From NCBI RefSeq assembly GCF_019879105.1, contig NZ_CP082249.1:1426001-1490000 (forward strand): a stretch of DNA of 64,000 nucleotides, read 5' to 3'. Shown here piece by piece: positions 53,046-62,159 of the stretch. A program made the position numbers and the translations under genes. The stretch comes from Natrinema sp. SYSU A 869 (GTDB lineage: Archaea > Halobacteriota > Halobacteria > Halobacteriales > Natrialbaceae). The first letter of the stretch is position 1; each line of letters begins with the position of its first letter. The notes beneath the pieces were generated by a model. The model did no database searches. It worked only from the letters and a program-made list of their open reading frames with translations, and was not told the DNA's origin.

Positions 53046-54296
53046 TCAATTTATCGTTTACAACCGGGCCTGTTTCGTCCGGAATGACGGCACAATCTCG
53101 GGTGGGTCGTGCAACGCGGGAGAGCGACGGGGTATCGGAAACCGCACCGAGATTTCTGGACGAGCAATCTGTGCAGACGACGGAACATCGGATACCCGTA
53201 TTTCGGCAGCCGTTCGATCCGACTCGAGTTCGCTGCCGATTTCACGAGACGGTACCCTGGCATCGGTCCCACCCGGTTCCGCTGTCGTCGATTCGGGCTT
53301 GTGTCGACCCGCTCGGCAACCAACGGGCCTGGATTGGACCGCACTCCGCCGTCCGGACGGTCGCCTTCCCTTGCACTCGAGCCGGCGGTCGTGAAGTCAA
53401 CGCCGATCCCGTTCGACTCATCCGTGCCTGGGATCGTCTGTGGTAGCACTCCGCACGACCGCAGGCGGTTGAGTCGCCGTCCGAGTCAACAGCGATGACT
53501 GCGGATCGACGCGAATTCGCCTGCCATCGACACGCTCCGTTGAGCGCTGCCGAAAACCAGAACCGCGTCGGTTGGAAATCGAACGGGAACCGGGAATCTG
53601 ACATCTCACTCCAGGGGTTTGCGGTGGGGAAATAGTGATTTGCTGCCGTCACTCCGGATACCCGAACCGAGGCCAGTCCCGCGACACGACTGGGGACAGG
53701 AGACTCGGGAACGGAATGACGATCAATAGACCAGAGCGGTCGGCGAGGAACCTGTATCTCTCGAATCGATTCGGTCACTCCCGCTCGGTCTCGTTGATCA
53801 TCCAGTCATCGGGTCCCGACTCACGAGCGCGATTGAACCTTGAGTAGTACTGTACTTGCAATCGCTCCCATACCCATCGGAGTCGACCGCTCACTCGGTG
53901 GTCTTCGGAGCTGACTCGGTTCAGCCCTCCCTCGGACCGTCCGGGAGTACCACGTGAGACGATACCGAGTGGTCATGGCAGAGAGCGAGGCGACCGACGT
54001 GTGATGTGGCCCGTAATTCGGTCTACCCGCCGATTCGGGGATTGAGAGCCGAATCCCCGTCCGCCGTCATACCTCACCATGAATTATATGTCGATATATG
54101 AATTCCGTCCGAGCTCGATCACGACACCGATCGCACCGGCGGATCGAACTAATCGGATATTGGCCGGACGCGGCGGGTACGAGCGTGTCCCGAAACGGTT
54201 CGAGATCGAGAGCAATCGATCGCTTCGGTGTGGTGGGTCGCGAGCGGCGGTCGATACGGATCGCATACTAATGCCGGCAGTCGGTGGCAGGGTCGT
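53046..54296. other. 1.25-kb region without a convincing gene next to orc
   Basis: Frames of up to 178 codons exist, but their products are basic or neutral with no acidic bias, overlap on both strands and match no family I know. The region is bordered by the orc gene and the GNAT gene. I looked for repeated ORB-like elements (TTCCAG-GGAAAC-type with a G-run) and found no series of them. It has a G-rich element near 53612-53632 (AGGGGTTTGCGGTGGGG). Its role is open. Confidence 0.4.
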
Positions 54297-55151
54297 ATGA
54301 GCATGCATCCGACGGGCTCGCTCGAGAACGACATCCAGCGCCGTGTCTACGAGTACGTCGAGCGTAACGGTGCCGTCACGCCGGCCGAGTTGGCCCGCTC
54401 GATCGAGATCGACGACGGCCGCGCGCACTCGAAACCCGCCCGATCGGGGACTTACACCGAAACTGTCGCGCCGGAACCGGACGAACTCCAGTCGTGTCTC
54501 GAGGCGCTGCAAGCGGAGGGCTATCTGACCGAAGTCGACGGGAAGTACCGGATTGCGCTCTCGGCGACGACGACTGATCTGGACTGCGAGGACTGCGTCG
54601 TCACCATCCGGCCAGCCCGCGAGGAGGACCGGGAGGGCGTCGTCGAGACGATGCGGACGGTCGCCGACGGCACGTATGTCGTCGCCGAGACCGTCGCGAC
54701 GGAACTCGAGCGCGAGTCGGCGCTCGTCCGGGCCAACGAGGAGCGATCGCGGGTCTTCTTCGTCGCGGTCCGCGGAGAGCGGTCGGCGGACGAGGACGCG
54801 GCGGAGAGTGATACGGCGGCTGGTTCGTCAGAGTCGGACGACGACGATGTCGTCGGTTGGCTCCACTTCGATGCACCCGAGCTCCCGTCACTGCGCCACA
54901 CTGCGGAGGTGACCGTCGGCGTCGATCCCGACTACCGGCGGCAGGGGATCGGCTCCGAACTGCTCGAGTACGGCCTCGAGTGGGCAACCGACGCGGGCTA
55001 CCGGAAGTGCTACCAGAACGTGCCCGCGACCAACGAGGCCGCGATCGAGTTCCTCGAGGAAAACGGCTGGCAGCGAGAGGGCGAGCACGAGGGACAGTAC
55101 CGTCTCGAGGGCGAGTTCGTCGACGAGATCATGCTGGCGACGTGGCCCTAA
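54297..55151 (+). CDS. GNAT acetyltransferase with N-terminal winged helix
   Basis: A 284-aa protein. Residues about 8-85 look like a winged helix (LENDIQRRVYEYVERNGAVT, PAELARSIEID, LEALQAEGYLTEVDGKYRIA). Residues about 100-284 are a GNAT domain with the acetyl-CoA loop DYRRQGIGSELLEYGLEWA and the late NEAAIEFLEENGWQREGEHE. An acidic insert (RSADEDAAESDTAAGSSESD) in the middle is halophilic. Protein or small-molecule acetylation; the target is unknown. The ATG at 54297 is chosen. Confidence 0.85.
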   Translation: MSMHPTGSLENDIQRRVYEYVERNGAVTPAELARSIEIDDGRAHSKPARSGTYTETVAPEPDELQSCLEALQAEGYLTEVDGKYRIALSATTTDLDCEDCVVTIRPAREEDREGVVETMRTVADGTYVVAETVATELERESALVRANEERSRVFFVAVRGERSADEDAAESDTAAGSSESDDDDVVGWLHFDAPELPSLRHTAEVTVGVDPDYRRQGIGSELLEYGLEWATDAGYRKCYQNVPATNEAAIEFLEENGWQREGEHEGQYRLEGEFVDEIMLATWP

Positions 55152-55301
55152 TCCCCGAGTCGTATCGGAAACGCGTCGTATAGCCTGATAGTCTGCCTTG
55201 CCTGCTGTCGCACAACTGTAACGCCTGTGTCTCGCTGTCCCCGTCGGAGCGCCGATCGAATCGGGAACATTTTCTTGTCAGTCTATCCCATACCGGACCG
55301 T

Positions 55302-55688
55302 ATGGAAGAAATTTCCCTCGGTGTTCCGGAACCGATACTCGATCGACTGCCGGCCGACGACGAGACCGTGGCGGCGGACATGCAGAAGGCGGTCGCGGGC
55401 TGGGAGGAGCAGTTCAATCGGATCCTCGAGGAGGCCGACGACGAGCGCGAGGCCGCCGGGACGGTGCTCGAAGCGATCGACCGGTTCGAGGAGCGCTACG
55501 AGACGTACGACGCGTTCGTCCCCGAGTTGCGAGCGTGGGGACAGTCACCGATCTACGCCATCGCGTGGCGGACCCTGTACGCCGACGTGATCGCACAGCT
55601 GCACGACCACGACGAACTGGGCGAGCACCTCGATCGGGAGCGGAACGCGCGGCTGGTCGAGGACGGGATTCGATTGCAAGATCTGTAA
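55302..55688 (+). CDS. Conserved haloarchaeal helical protein, 128 aa
   Basis: Acidic protein that starts MEEISLGVPEPILDRLPADD and is largely helical (VAADMQKAVAGWEEQFNRIL, AAGTVLEAIDRFEERYETYD), ending IRLQDL. No motif is known to me. The ATG at 55302 follows a promoter-like tract near 55270. Confidence 0.75.
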   Translation: MEEISLGVPEPILDRLPADDETVAADMQKAVAGWEEQFNRILEEADDEREAAGTVLEAIDRFEERYETYDAFVPELRAWGQSPIYAIAWRTLYADVIAQLHDHDELGEHLDRERNARLVEDGIRLQDL

Positions 55689-55867
55689 GGGTCGCCGGTC
55701 AGCGACTCGTCGATCGTCCCTCGAGCGTCATATCAGATCTCTATGTATCCCTAAATAGCCCTACCGGAGCGAGGAAGCCCTGCAATCGCGATTAACCAAC
55801 TGATTCAATAGTAACTGAAATGTATAGTAGAGAAACAGTTTTGTAGTCACACTCGAGAGATGGACGT

Positions 55868-56353
55868 GTGGCAACGACGACCGACGGGACGGCTTCGGAC
55901 GAGACCGGCGCGGTTGATCTGACGACGCGCGTGCGCCGTCGCGTCCTCCCGGCGCTCCATCGGCTCAAGGAACCGTTCGGTGGCTACGCGATCTGTCGGC
56001 AACACCCGGCGGAGTACGTCGGGACCATCAGACACGGCCTGGACGCGGTTCGGACAGCGCTCGCGGATCTGGCCTTCGAGTCAGAGCCGATCGCATCGCT
56101 GAAGATCCACGACGACGGGCGGCTCTCGGCGGGCAGTTGGGTTCGACGCGAGTCACCGCTGGCGACGTGGCAACTCCATGTCACGCTGTTTCGGACGGAC
56201 GAGGGAGTCGTCGAGGTGTTCGCCCACCGCGAGTATTCGTGGCTCCGCCACCCCTACAAACACTATACGCAGGCGGGGTGGGACGTCCGCGGCGGTGTCA
56301 AACGGATGCGATCACTGCTGTCGACACACGGCGTTCCGTTTTCGATCGAGTAG
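55868..56353 (+). CDS. Conserved hypothetical protein, 161 aa
   Basis: Starts with GTG, MATTTDGTASDETGAVDLTT, then RRVLPALHRLKEPFGGYAIC. The middle has EYVGTIRHGLDAVRTAL and LATWQLHVTLFRTDEGVVEV, the end FAHREYSWLRHPYKHYTQAG. The composition is more balanced than that of neighbours but coding-like. The family is not recognised; similar single-domain proteins occur in haloarchaea. Confidence 0.7.
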   Translation: MATTTDGTASDETGAVDLTTRVRRRVLPALHRLKEPFGGYAICRQHPAEYVGTIRHGLDAVRTALADLAFESEPIASLKIHDDGRLSAGSWVRRESPLATWQLHVTLFRTDEGVVEVFAHREYSWLRHPYKHYTQAGWDVRGGVKRMRSLLSTHGVPFSIE

Positions 56354-56391
56354 CGTCGCGACGGTATCGACTGCTCAAGCCACTCACCGTC

Positions 56392-56781
56392 ATGCCAAGC
56401 GTTGAACTTCCGGGCCAGACTAGAGGTGATATGGAATTCGCTGTGTCCCGAACGGGGACGACGCTCGTCACCCTTCATGGTGGCTCCGATACAACCGCCC
56501 GTGACGAGGCGACGACGACGCTCGCGGATACCTTCGAGACCCTCGCCGACGAGGAGACGGTCACCGACTGGGAAATCGGGGACGCGACCGTCTACGAACA
56601 TCCGACTGGCCCATTCGACCCGTACACGATCACGCTCGAGTTCGCGGTGACGGTGACCGTCGAGGCCGACGACGCCGACGAGGCGGCCGAGATCGGTGCG
56701 AGTACGATCGACGAGGCGCTCGCCAACGCCGATGTCGACGCTGTCTCGTACACGTCGTCGCCAACAGCGTCAGCGGCCTAA
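56392..56781 (+). CDS. Conserved hypothetical protein, 129 aa
   Basis: Starts MPSVELPGQTRGDMEFAVSR; an internal ATG (56431) gives a 116-aa form. A beta-strand-rich core (TITLEFAVTVTVEADD) and helix (ADEAAEIGASTIDEALANAD) suggest a ferredoxin-like alpha/beta fold. No function known. Confidence 0.65.
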   Translation: MPSVELPGQTRGDMEFAVSRTGTTLVTLHGGSDTTARDEATTTLADTFETLADEETVTDWEIGDATVYEHPTGPFDPYTITLEFAVTVTVEADDADEAAEIGASTIDEALANADVDAVSYTSSPTASAA

Positions 56782-56872
56782 GTCGGACCCGATCCCGATC
56801 GTTCGGGGAGCAGTCACGAAAATCGACCGACTCATCGCCCGGACTTATGTCGTCCGAACACGATTGTGGCGT

Positions 56873-57151
56873 ATGGAAATCGATCTCCGGTTCTTCGCTA
56901 CCTTTCGAGAAGCCGTTGGGGAGAAGGAGCGAACACGTGCGGTCGACGACGATGCGACCGTCGGCGACGTCCTCTCCGGCCTCGAGACCGAGTACGACGG
57001 GCTCGAGGGGCAGTTGCTCGAGGACGGAGCGGTCCGACCGCAACTGAGCGTGCTGAAAAACGGCCGCAACGTGGTGCACATGGCGGGCGTCGACACGTCG
57101 CTCGAGGAGGGTGACGTGGTGTCGGTGTTTCCGCCGGTCGCCGGCGGGTAA
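56873..57151 (+). CDS. samp1: Ubiquitin-like small archaeal modifier protein 1 (MoaD-like)
   Basis: A 92-aa beta-grasp protein, MEIDLRFFATFREAVGEKER, with SVLKNGRNVVHMAGVDT and the essential C-terminal VFPPVAGG. In Haloferax, SAMP1 is both conjugated to proteins and required as the sulfur carrier for molybdopterin synthesis. The C-terminal Gly-Gly is intact. The ATG at 56873 is natural. An aldehyde ferredoxin oxidoreductase lies 3 kb away, but there is no direct operon. Confidence 0.92.
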   Translation: MEIDLRFFATFREAVGEKERTRAVDDDATVGDVLSGLETEYDGLEGQLLEDGAVRPQLSVLKNGRNVVHMAGVDTSLEEGDVVSVFPPVAGG

Positions 57152-57227
57152 CGGCGGCGGAAATCCACGCCAGCCCGCGAGGGGCCTCACCCCAGTATTT
57201 TTTATCAATTCCGTAAGAGTATCGCGT

Positions 57228-57437
57228 ATGCTCGACGCAGTTGCGGAACTGATACTGGACCTGGGGTTCGACCGGCTCATCGGCCACAACGACGAGCGAA
57301 CGCCGATCCAACAGGTCTGTCTATTCCTCGGCGTCGTCTTCGTGTTGCTCGCGATCGCCCTCGCAGTCGTCAGCGGTCCGCTGTACGGATTCGCAGCGGG
57401 AGTCGTCGGACTGGCACTGCTCTTGTACGGTGCATAA
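57228..57437 (+). CDS. Small two-helix membrane protein, 69 aa
   Basis: Starts MLDAVAELILDLGFDRLIGH; two hydrophobic segments (residues about 27-46 and 49-68) end GLALLLYGA. A TATA-like TATTTTTTATC lies about 25-35 bases upstream of the ATG. Function unknown. Confidence 0.7.
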   Translation: MLDAVAELILDLGFDRLIGHNDERTPIQQVCLFLGVVFVLLAIALAVVSGPLYGFAAGVVGLALLLYGA

Positions 57438-57529
57438 GCCATACGTTGGCACATGACACAACGATATCCGGCGTTACGTCTGCCGGCGATTTCGAGAACG
57501 CTTTACGCCTCGTTCGACTCGAGAAAACC

Positions 57530-58324
57530 GTGACGGGAACTGACGGCAGCGACGCGGATGAGCGTTCCAGTGCGGCCGTTGATCGGACGGACGACGCGTC
57601 GGTCGGCGATACTCCGGTCTCCGCGAGCGACGGGAGCGAGACGGTCACGTTCGACCGAGCGGGGATCCGGGCCGGCTTTCTCACCTGTCTCCCGGTCGCG
57701 CTCGGCGTCGGCGGTTACGGGGTCGCCTTCGGCATGCTTGCGCGCCAGGCCGGGCTGAGCGTCGCCGAGGCGGCGCTGATGAGCGCGACCGTCCTCGCCG
57801 GTGCCGCCCAGATCGTCGCCGTGGAGCTCTGGGCGGAGCCGCTCCCGGCCGCGACGATTATCCTCGCAACGCTCGCGATCAACCTGCGGTACTCCCTGAT
57901 GGGCGCGGCGCTAGGGCCCTGGTTCGAGCGGCTCTCGGCACTGCGAAGCTACGGGAGCCTCCTGTTGATGGCCGACGAGAACTGGGCGCTGACGATGCGC
58001 GATCTCCAATCCGGCAGCGGTCGGGGCGCGTTTCTGCTGGGGACCGGCATTGTGATGTGGGTCTTCTGGGTCGCGTCGACGATCGTCGGAGCGGCCGCCG
58101 GCGGCGTGATCGGCGATCCGGCTCAGTACGGCATCGACTTCGTCCTCGCGGCGGTCTTCGTCGCGCTCGCGGCCGAACTCTGGGAGGGCCGTTCGACGCT
58201 CGTTCCGTGGCTCGTCGCGCTCGCAACCGCCGTCGTCGCGGCGGAACTGATCCCGGGCCAGTGGTACATCCTGCTGGGCGGCTTCGCGGCCGCCGCAGTG
58301 GAGGTGGTCCGCCATGATCGGTGA
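57530..58324 (+). CDS. azlC: AzlC-family branched-chain amino acid exporter permease
   Basis: A 264-aa permease. It has an acidic N-terminal leader (SDADERSSAAVDRTDD), then membrane helices, with AGIRAGFLTCLPVALGVGGY and GVAFGMLARQAGLSVAEAAL as the AzlC start and a long C-terminal series. The GTG at 57530 is chosen; a TTG 84 bases earlier is possible, but no upstream ATG is in frame. The stop overlaps the azlD ATG by 11 bases, so AzlC and AzlD are made together, as in the two-component AzlCD exporter. Confidence 0.88.
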   Translation: MTGTDGSDADERSSAAVDRTDDASVGDTPVSASDGSETVTFDRAGIRAGFLTCLPVALGVGGYGVAFGMLARQAGLSVAEAALMSATVLAGAAQIVAVELWAEPLPAATIILATLAINLRYSLMGAALGPWFERLSALRSYGSLLLMADENWALTMRDLQSGSGRGAFLLGTGIVMWVFWVASTIVGAAAGGVIGDPAQYGIDFVLAAVFVALAAELWEGRSTLVPWLVALATAVVAAELIPGQWYILLGGFAAAAVEVVRHDR

Positions 58325-58634
58325 GGGGGCGCTCGAACTCGACCCGCTCGTCGTCGGCGTCGTCCTCGCGATGGCGCTCGTGACCGCGCTCACGAAAATC
58401 GGCGGGCTCTGGCTCCTGCGCCGGATTGAGGTGAGCGAGCGCCTCGAGGCGGGGCTTTCGGTCCTGCCGGGTGCGATCGTGATCGCGATCCTCGGGCCGG
58501 AACTGGCCGCCGGTGGTCCGGCGGAGTGGGGCGCTGCGGGCGTCGTCTTGCTAGTCATGTGGCGAACGGAGAGCATCCTGCTCTCGCTGTGTAGCGGCGT
58601 CGGGACTGTGGTCCTGTTCCGGGCAATCGTGTAA
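58314..58634 (+). CDS. azlD: AzlD-family small permease subunit
   Basis: A 106-aa membrane protein with four hydrophobic segments. VLAMALVTALTKIGGLWLLR and SVLPGAIVIAILGPELA correspond to the AzlD family, the small subunit that AzlC needs for export of branched-chain amino acids and analogues. It overlaps azlC by 11 bases. Confidence 0.88.
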   Translation: MIGEGALELDPLVVGVVLAMALVTALTKIGGLWLLRRIEVSERLEAGLSVLPGAIVIAILGPELAAGGPAEWGAAGVVLLVMWRTESILLSLCSGVGTVVLFRAIV

Positions 58635-58695
58635 TTCGAGTTACACTCGGTACAGACGAACGTGAATTTATCCGTTCGGCCGTCAAACGTGTGGT

Positions 58696-58956
58696 ATGGA
58701 AACTCGTCTCGAGCGCTCCTTTCGCGGTATTTCCGAACGGCTCGTCGTTCGCTACCTGACGAATCTGGGCGGTGAACGGGTCGACGAGGACACCGTCGCG
58801 GGTGACGACTGGACGGCGACATTTTCCTCCGAGACGGTCGACGTCGGTCCCTCACTGAAACTGACCGAGGTAACGATCGTCTTCGACGGTGACGAAGAAA
58901 CTCTCGAGCCGCTCGTCGAGCAGTTCGCCCAGAAAGCGATGCGCGCGGGTGGATAG
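58696..58956 (+). CDS. Conserved haloarchaeal protein, 86 aa
   Basis: METRLERSFRGISERLVVRY and TVDVGPSLKLTEVTIVFDGD suggest a compact alpha/beta fold; it ends VEQFAQKAMRAGG. It is co-transcribed with the next gene, since its stop is directly followed by ATG (TAGATG). Family unknown to me. Confidence 0.72.
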   Translation: METRLERSFRGISERLVVRYLTNLGGERVDEDTVAGDDWTATFSSETVDVGPSLKLTEVTIVFDGDEETLEPLVEQFAQKAMRAGG

Positions 58957-59358
58957 ATGGCGGGCCAGCCGATCGAGGGGCAGGTGCTCGTGCTCACGGC
59001 GGCTAAGGCGAGCGTCCCGCCGACCCGGCTGCCTGACTTGGTCGAACGTGCACAGGCGGTCCTGGGCCCAGCTATCGAGCGATACCGCCGCGAGTACGAG
59101 CGGCTCTATGCGGCCGACGACCTCGAGATATTCCTCGTCGACTGGGGCCACTGGGAGGAGATCGGCGACGAGATCGGCGTGACCGATCGCGATCTGTCCG
59201 CCGTCCGCCGAGCACACGAGGAACAGTTACTGCGGATCGGCCGGCGGACGGATCGCGAAGACGAGTTCGACACAGCGCTCGAGATTCGGGAACCGGTGGT
59301 TATCGGGTCTGACGGGGACGAAACCGCCAGCGATGGCGACGAGAACGGCATCGAGTAG
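58957..59358 (+). CDS. Conserved haloarchaeal protein, 133 aa
   Basis: Starts MAGQPIEGQVLVLTAAKASV; helical middle (LPDLVERAQAVLGPAIERYR, REYERLYAADDLEIFLVDWG) and a disordered acidic tail. It abuts the preceding gene. No function known; the pair is probably a complex. Confidence 0.72.
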   Translation: MAGQPIEGQVLVLTAAKASVPPTRLPDLVERAQAVLGPAIERYRREYERLYAADDLEIFLVDWGHWEEIGDEIGVTDRDLSAVRRAHEEQLLRIGRRTDREDEFDTALEIREPVVIGSDGDETASDGDENGIE

Positions 59359-59371
59359 CCGAGCCGATCGG

Positions 59372-59665
59372 ATGGTATCGACGCCGGAGAGCGAAAAACG
59401 CCAGTTCCTCGAGTCCAAACCCGAAGCGCGTCTCGTCGTGTACGACGAAGTCAATTCGGCCTACCGAAGCGTCATCGCGACGGGAGATCTCCAGAGAATC
59501 GAGCCGTCGGCGCTGACGCCCGACGAAATCGCCCAGTACGGGGACGCAAAGCGGCCGCTGTTCGAGATCTGGGCCGAAGGAAAGGACGCGCTGAACATCG
59601 AACTCTACCGACTCGCGCCGGCGACACTCAACGGGCGGCGGACAGAAGTCGACCGCGAGGAGTGA
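59372..59665 (+). pseudogene. N-terminally truncated pyridoxamine-5'-phosphate-oxidase-like protein
   Basis: The frame begins MVSTPESEKRQFLESKPEAR, which in the PPOX/FMN-binding split-barrel family is an internal position. The first strands of the barrel, about 50 residues, are missing and the upstream DNA encodes a different gene. The rest (YRSVIATGDLQRIEPSALTP, FEIWAEGKDALNIELYRLAP) is intact to the stop. Either a remnant or an unusually short homologue; binding of FMN would be doubtful. Confidence 0.6.
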
Positions 59666-59683
59666 GACGCGGAGATCAAGACG

Positions 59684-59878
59684 GTGGCGGTCGAGGAGTC
59701 GAGCGTAACCGCGGTCGTGACGTGGGTCATGTCGGAAGAACGGGAGTCGAACGGCGAGATTCGACTCACTGCTGACGGGGACGTAGATCACGTCGGCGGC
59801 TATACGGATGTCGGGCTACAGGCGGTCTGCGAGTGGAACGACGATGGCGAACTCGTCGCGGGCTCCGGTACAGCCTGA
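59684..59878 (+). CDS. Small hypothetical protein, 64 aa or less
   Basis: A GTG at 59684 opens the frame MAVEESSVTAVVTWVMSEER; an ATG at 59729 would give 49 aa. Strand-rich (EIRLTADGDVDHVGGYTDVG). Composition is acidic as in real haloarchaeal genes, but its size and position next to a truncated gene make it uncertain. Confidence 0.4.
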   Translation: MAVEESSVTAVVTWVMSEERESNGEIRLTADGDVDHVGGYTDVGLQAVCEWNDDGELVAGSGTA

Positions 59879-59969
59879 CGGCCTCCGCACGGCTTCCGAT
59901 CGACAAGTACCGACCTGTACGCCGGACACTGCCGAACCGGACGCGAAAAAACGAATCCGACGTTCCCGC

Positions 59970-61895
59970 TCAGTCGTCGCTTGGTGCTGCTGCGCTGCCT
60001 TCGCTGCTGACGCCCGTGCCCGGACCGAGGTCGATGCCGAGTTCGTCGAGTTTCTCATCGGGAACGACGCCGTCGACCCAGCCGCGGTGGTCGTAATACT
60101 CTGCTTTCATCTCGTCGAGTTCGCAGTACTCGCCCTCCGAAGCGCCCTGACCCGGGATACCGTCCTCGAGGAAGCGTGCTGGGAGCGAGTCGTCGCTGCC
60201 ATCGAAGCCGTTGAGATTGTTGTAGTAGCGCTCTAAGTTGTAGACTCGTTCGCCGGCCTCAAGGAGTTCGTCTTCGGTGACGTCGCGGCCGGTCATGCCG
60301 TTGTACTGGAGGACATACTCCTCGATCCCTTCGGCGAACGCGTTGAACTTGCAGATGTCGAAGGAGTCCGAGATCGCGTGGAGATCCTGGAATTGGGCGG
60401 TGAGTTCGCCCTTGCCCTCGTACTCGTAAGGATCGACCTTCTCGGGGATGCCGAGGATTTCGGCGGCGGGGGTGTACCCCCGCAGGTGGCAGGCCCCGCG
60501 GTTCGAGGTGGCGTAACCGATGCCCATGCCCTTCAGACAGCGCGGGTCGTAGGCCGCGATCGTCTGGCCCTTGACTGCAAGCGAGTTCTCGTGGGCCTCC
60601 TTGCGGTCGGCGACCCGACGCGGCCCCTCGGCCAGCAGATCCGCGAGGTCGTCCTCGCGGTGGGCGATCCGCTCGATCATGTCGATCATCGTCTCGGCGT
60701 CGCCCCACTCGAGTTCGCCGACACCCTCGAGTTTGCCTTCCTCGGTCATCTCCATGGCCATCGCCATCATATTGCCAGCGTCGATGGTGTCAACGCCCAT
60801 GTCGTTACAGCGGTCGATCATGAGCGCGACGGCGTCGCGGTCGGTGTGGCCGGAGTTCGGTCCGAGCGCGTACGCTGACTCGTACTCGTAGGACTCGGTC
60901 CGGACGTTCATCTCCTCGCCCTTGTGCATCTTCTGTACCTCGACTTCCTTCTTGCAGGCGACGGGACAGGAGTGACAGGTTGGTTCGTCGACGAGGATGT
61001 TCTCGCGGACGTTCTCGCCGGAGACGCGCTCGGCGTCGATGTCGACGTCCTCCGCGTCGCGCATGCTTTCGGTCGACGTGTATCGCCCGTTTTTCGTCGG
61101 GAGGCCGTCCATCTCCTCGCCGATGTTCATCAGGACGTTCGTCCCGTACATCGAGAGGCCGCCCTCGTTGGGTGCGGTGACCTCGGATTCTGTGATGGCT
61201 TGCATCGCCTGCTGGTGGCCCTCCTTGAAGGTCTCCGAGTCGGCCGGTTTCGGCATCTTCGTCGTAGACTTGACGACGACGGCCTTGAGGTTCTTCGACC
61301 CCATCACGCAGCCGGTGCCACCGCGGCCGGAGGCCCGGTCGTCCTCGTTCATGATCGAGGCGAACTTGACCTCGTTCTCGCCACCGGGGCCGATTCCCAT
61401 GATGCTGAGGTTCTTTCCGTAGGAGCCCTCTACCTCCTCTTCGATCGCGTCGCGCGTATCGTGGAATCCCTCTCCCCAGAGGTGGGAGGCGTCTCGAAGC
61501 TCGACCTCGCCGTCCTCGATGACGGCATAGACCGGGTCGTCGGCCTGTCCCTCGAACAGCAGCCCATCGAAGCCGGACCACTTGAGCCGAGCGCCCGACC
61601 AGCCGCCGTGGTGACTGTCGGTGACGGTCCCGGTCAGCGGCGACTTCGTACAGACGGCGATCCGGCCGCTCATCGTTACCTGCGTGCCCGACAGCGGCCC
61701 GTTCATGAACGCGAGCAGGTTGTCGGGTCCGAGCGGCTCGACATCCGGCCCCTGATCGAAGACGTACTTTACCCCGAGTCCTCGCGCACCGATATACTGC
61801 TTCGCGTCCTCGTCGTCGATTGACTCGTACGCGACCTCCCCGTCCGAGAGATCAATGCGAGCGACCCTATCTTGAAATCCGCCGAGTTCTGTCAT
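59970..61895 (-). CDS. aor: Aldehyde ferredoxin oxidoreductase family protein
   Basis: Tungsten or molybdenum bis-pterin enzyme, 641 aa, oxidising aldehydes to carboxylic acids with ferredoxin. The N-terminal domain has YIGARGLGVKYVFDQG and FMNGPLSGTQVTMSGRIAVC; the region GRGGTGCVMGSKNLKAVVVK is the family signature. The 4Fe-4S ligands are CHSCPVAC plus a distant Cys in FDICKFNAF. The C-terminal tail is acidic (GVSSEGSAAAPSDD). It is transcribed alone, with an inverted repeat in its upstream region. Confidence 0.92.
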   Translation of the reverse strand: MTELGGFQDRVARIDLSDGEVAYESIDDEDAKQYIGARGLGVKYVFDQGPDVEPLGPDNLLAFMNGPLSGTQVTMSGRIAVCTKSPLTGTVTDSHHGGWSGARLKWSGFDGLLFEGQADDPVYAVIEDGEVELRDASHLWGEGFHDTRDAIEEEVEGSYGKNLSIMGIGPGGENEVKFASIMNEDDRASGRGGTGCVMGSKNLKAVVVKSTTKMPKPADSETFKEGHQQAMQAITESEVTAPNEGGLSMYGTNVLMNIGEEMDGLPTKNGRYTSTESMRDAEDVDIDAERVSGENVRENILVDEPTCHSCPVACKKEVEVQKMHKGEEMNVRTESYEYESAYALGPNSGHTDRDAVALMIDRCNDMGVDTIDAGNMMAMAMEMTEEGKLEGVGELEWGDAETMIDMIERIAHREDDLADLLAEGPRRVADRKEAHENSLAVKGQTIAAYDPRCLKGMGIGYATSNRGACHLRGYTPAAEILGIPEKVDPYEYEGKGELTAQFQDLHAISDSFDICKFNAFAEGIEEYVLQYNGMTGRDVTEDELLEAGERVYNLERYYNNLNGFDGSDDSLPARFLEDGIPGQGASEGEYCELDEMKAEYYDHRGWVDGVVPDEKLDELGIDLGPGTGVSSEGSAAAPSDD

Positions 61896-61950
61896 AGTAA
61901 CCGTTCTCCCTTGTATACAACCTCTATCATGTTAGGCGTTCTCAGCCAAT

Positions 61951-61970
61951 CGTAACCAAAAAAGGTTACG
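61951..61970. promoter_or_regulatory. Inverted repeat upstream of the aor gene
   Basis: CGTAACC at 61951-61957 and GGTTACG at 61964-61970 form a perfect 7-base inverted repeat with an A6 spacer, 56-75 bases upstream of the aor start. GTAACC-type half-sites recur at 61898-61903 and 62063-62069, so this may be an operator cluster. A promoter-like CCTAAATAAC lies next to it. Confidence 0.5.
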
Positions 61971-62159
61971 TTATTTAGGGCGGAGACACGTTACTCATCG
62001 CTCGACGGAACCGACGGCGACTCGAGGCGAACAGTCGGCTGCGCTGGCAAGCACTGCGAAAACGTAACCGTCAGTACTCTCGTTTGCGCGGGCGAGCGAC
62101 GGGGAGTCCAGACGGACGGTCCGCGGGCCGGTCCCCAGCGGCGCTCGGCGTCGCAGCGG

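Noticed and set aside
53600-53640. G-rich element resembling an ORB site
   Set aside because: The GGAAAC part of the ORB consensus is absent and there is only one copy.
53242-53778. 178-codon minus-strand frame beside orc
   Set aside because: The product lacks acidic bias, has no domain and overlaps other equally long frames on the opposite strand; probably chance.
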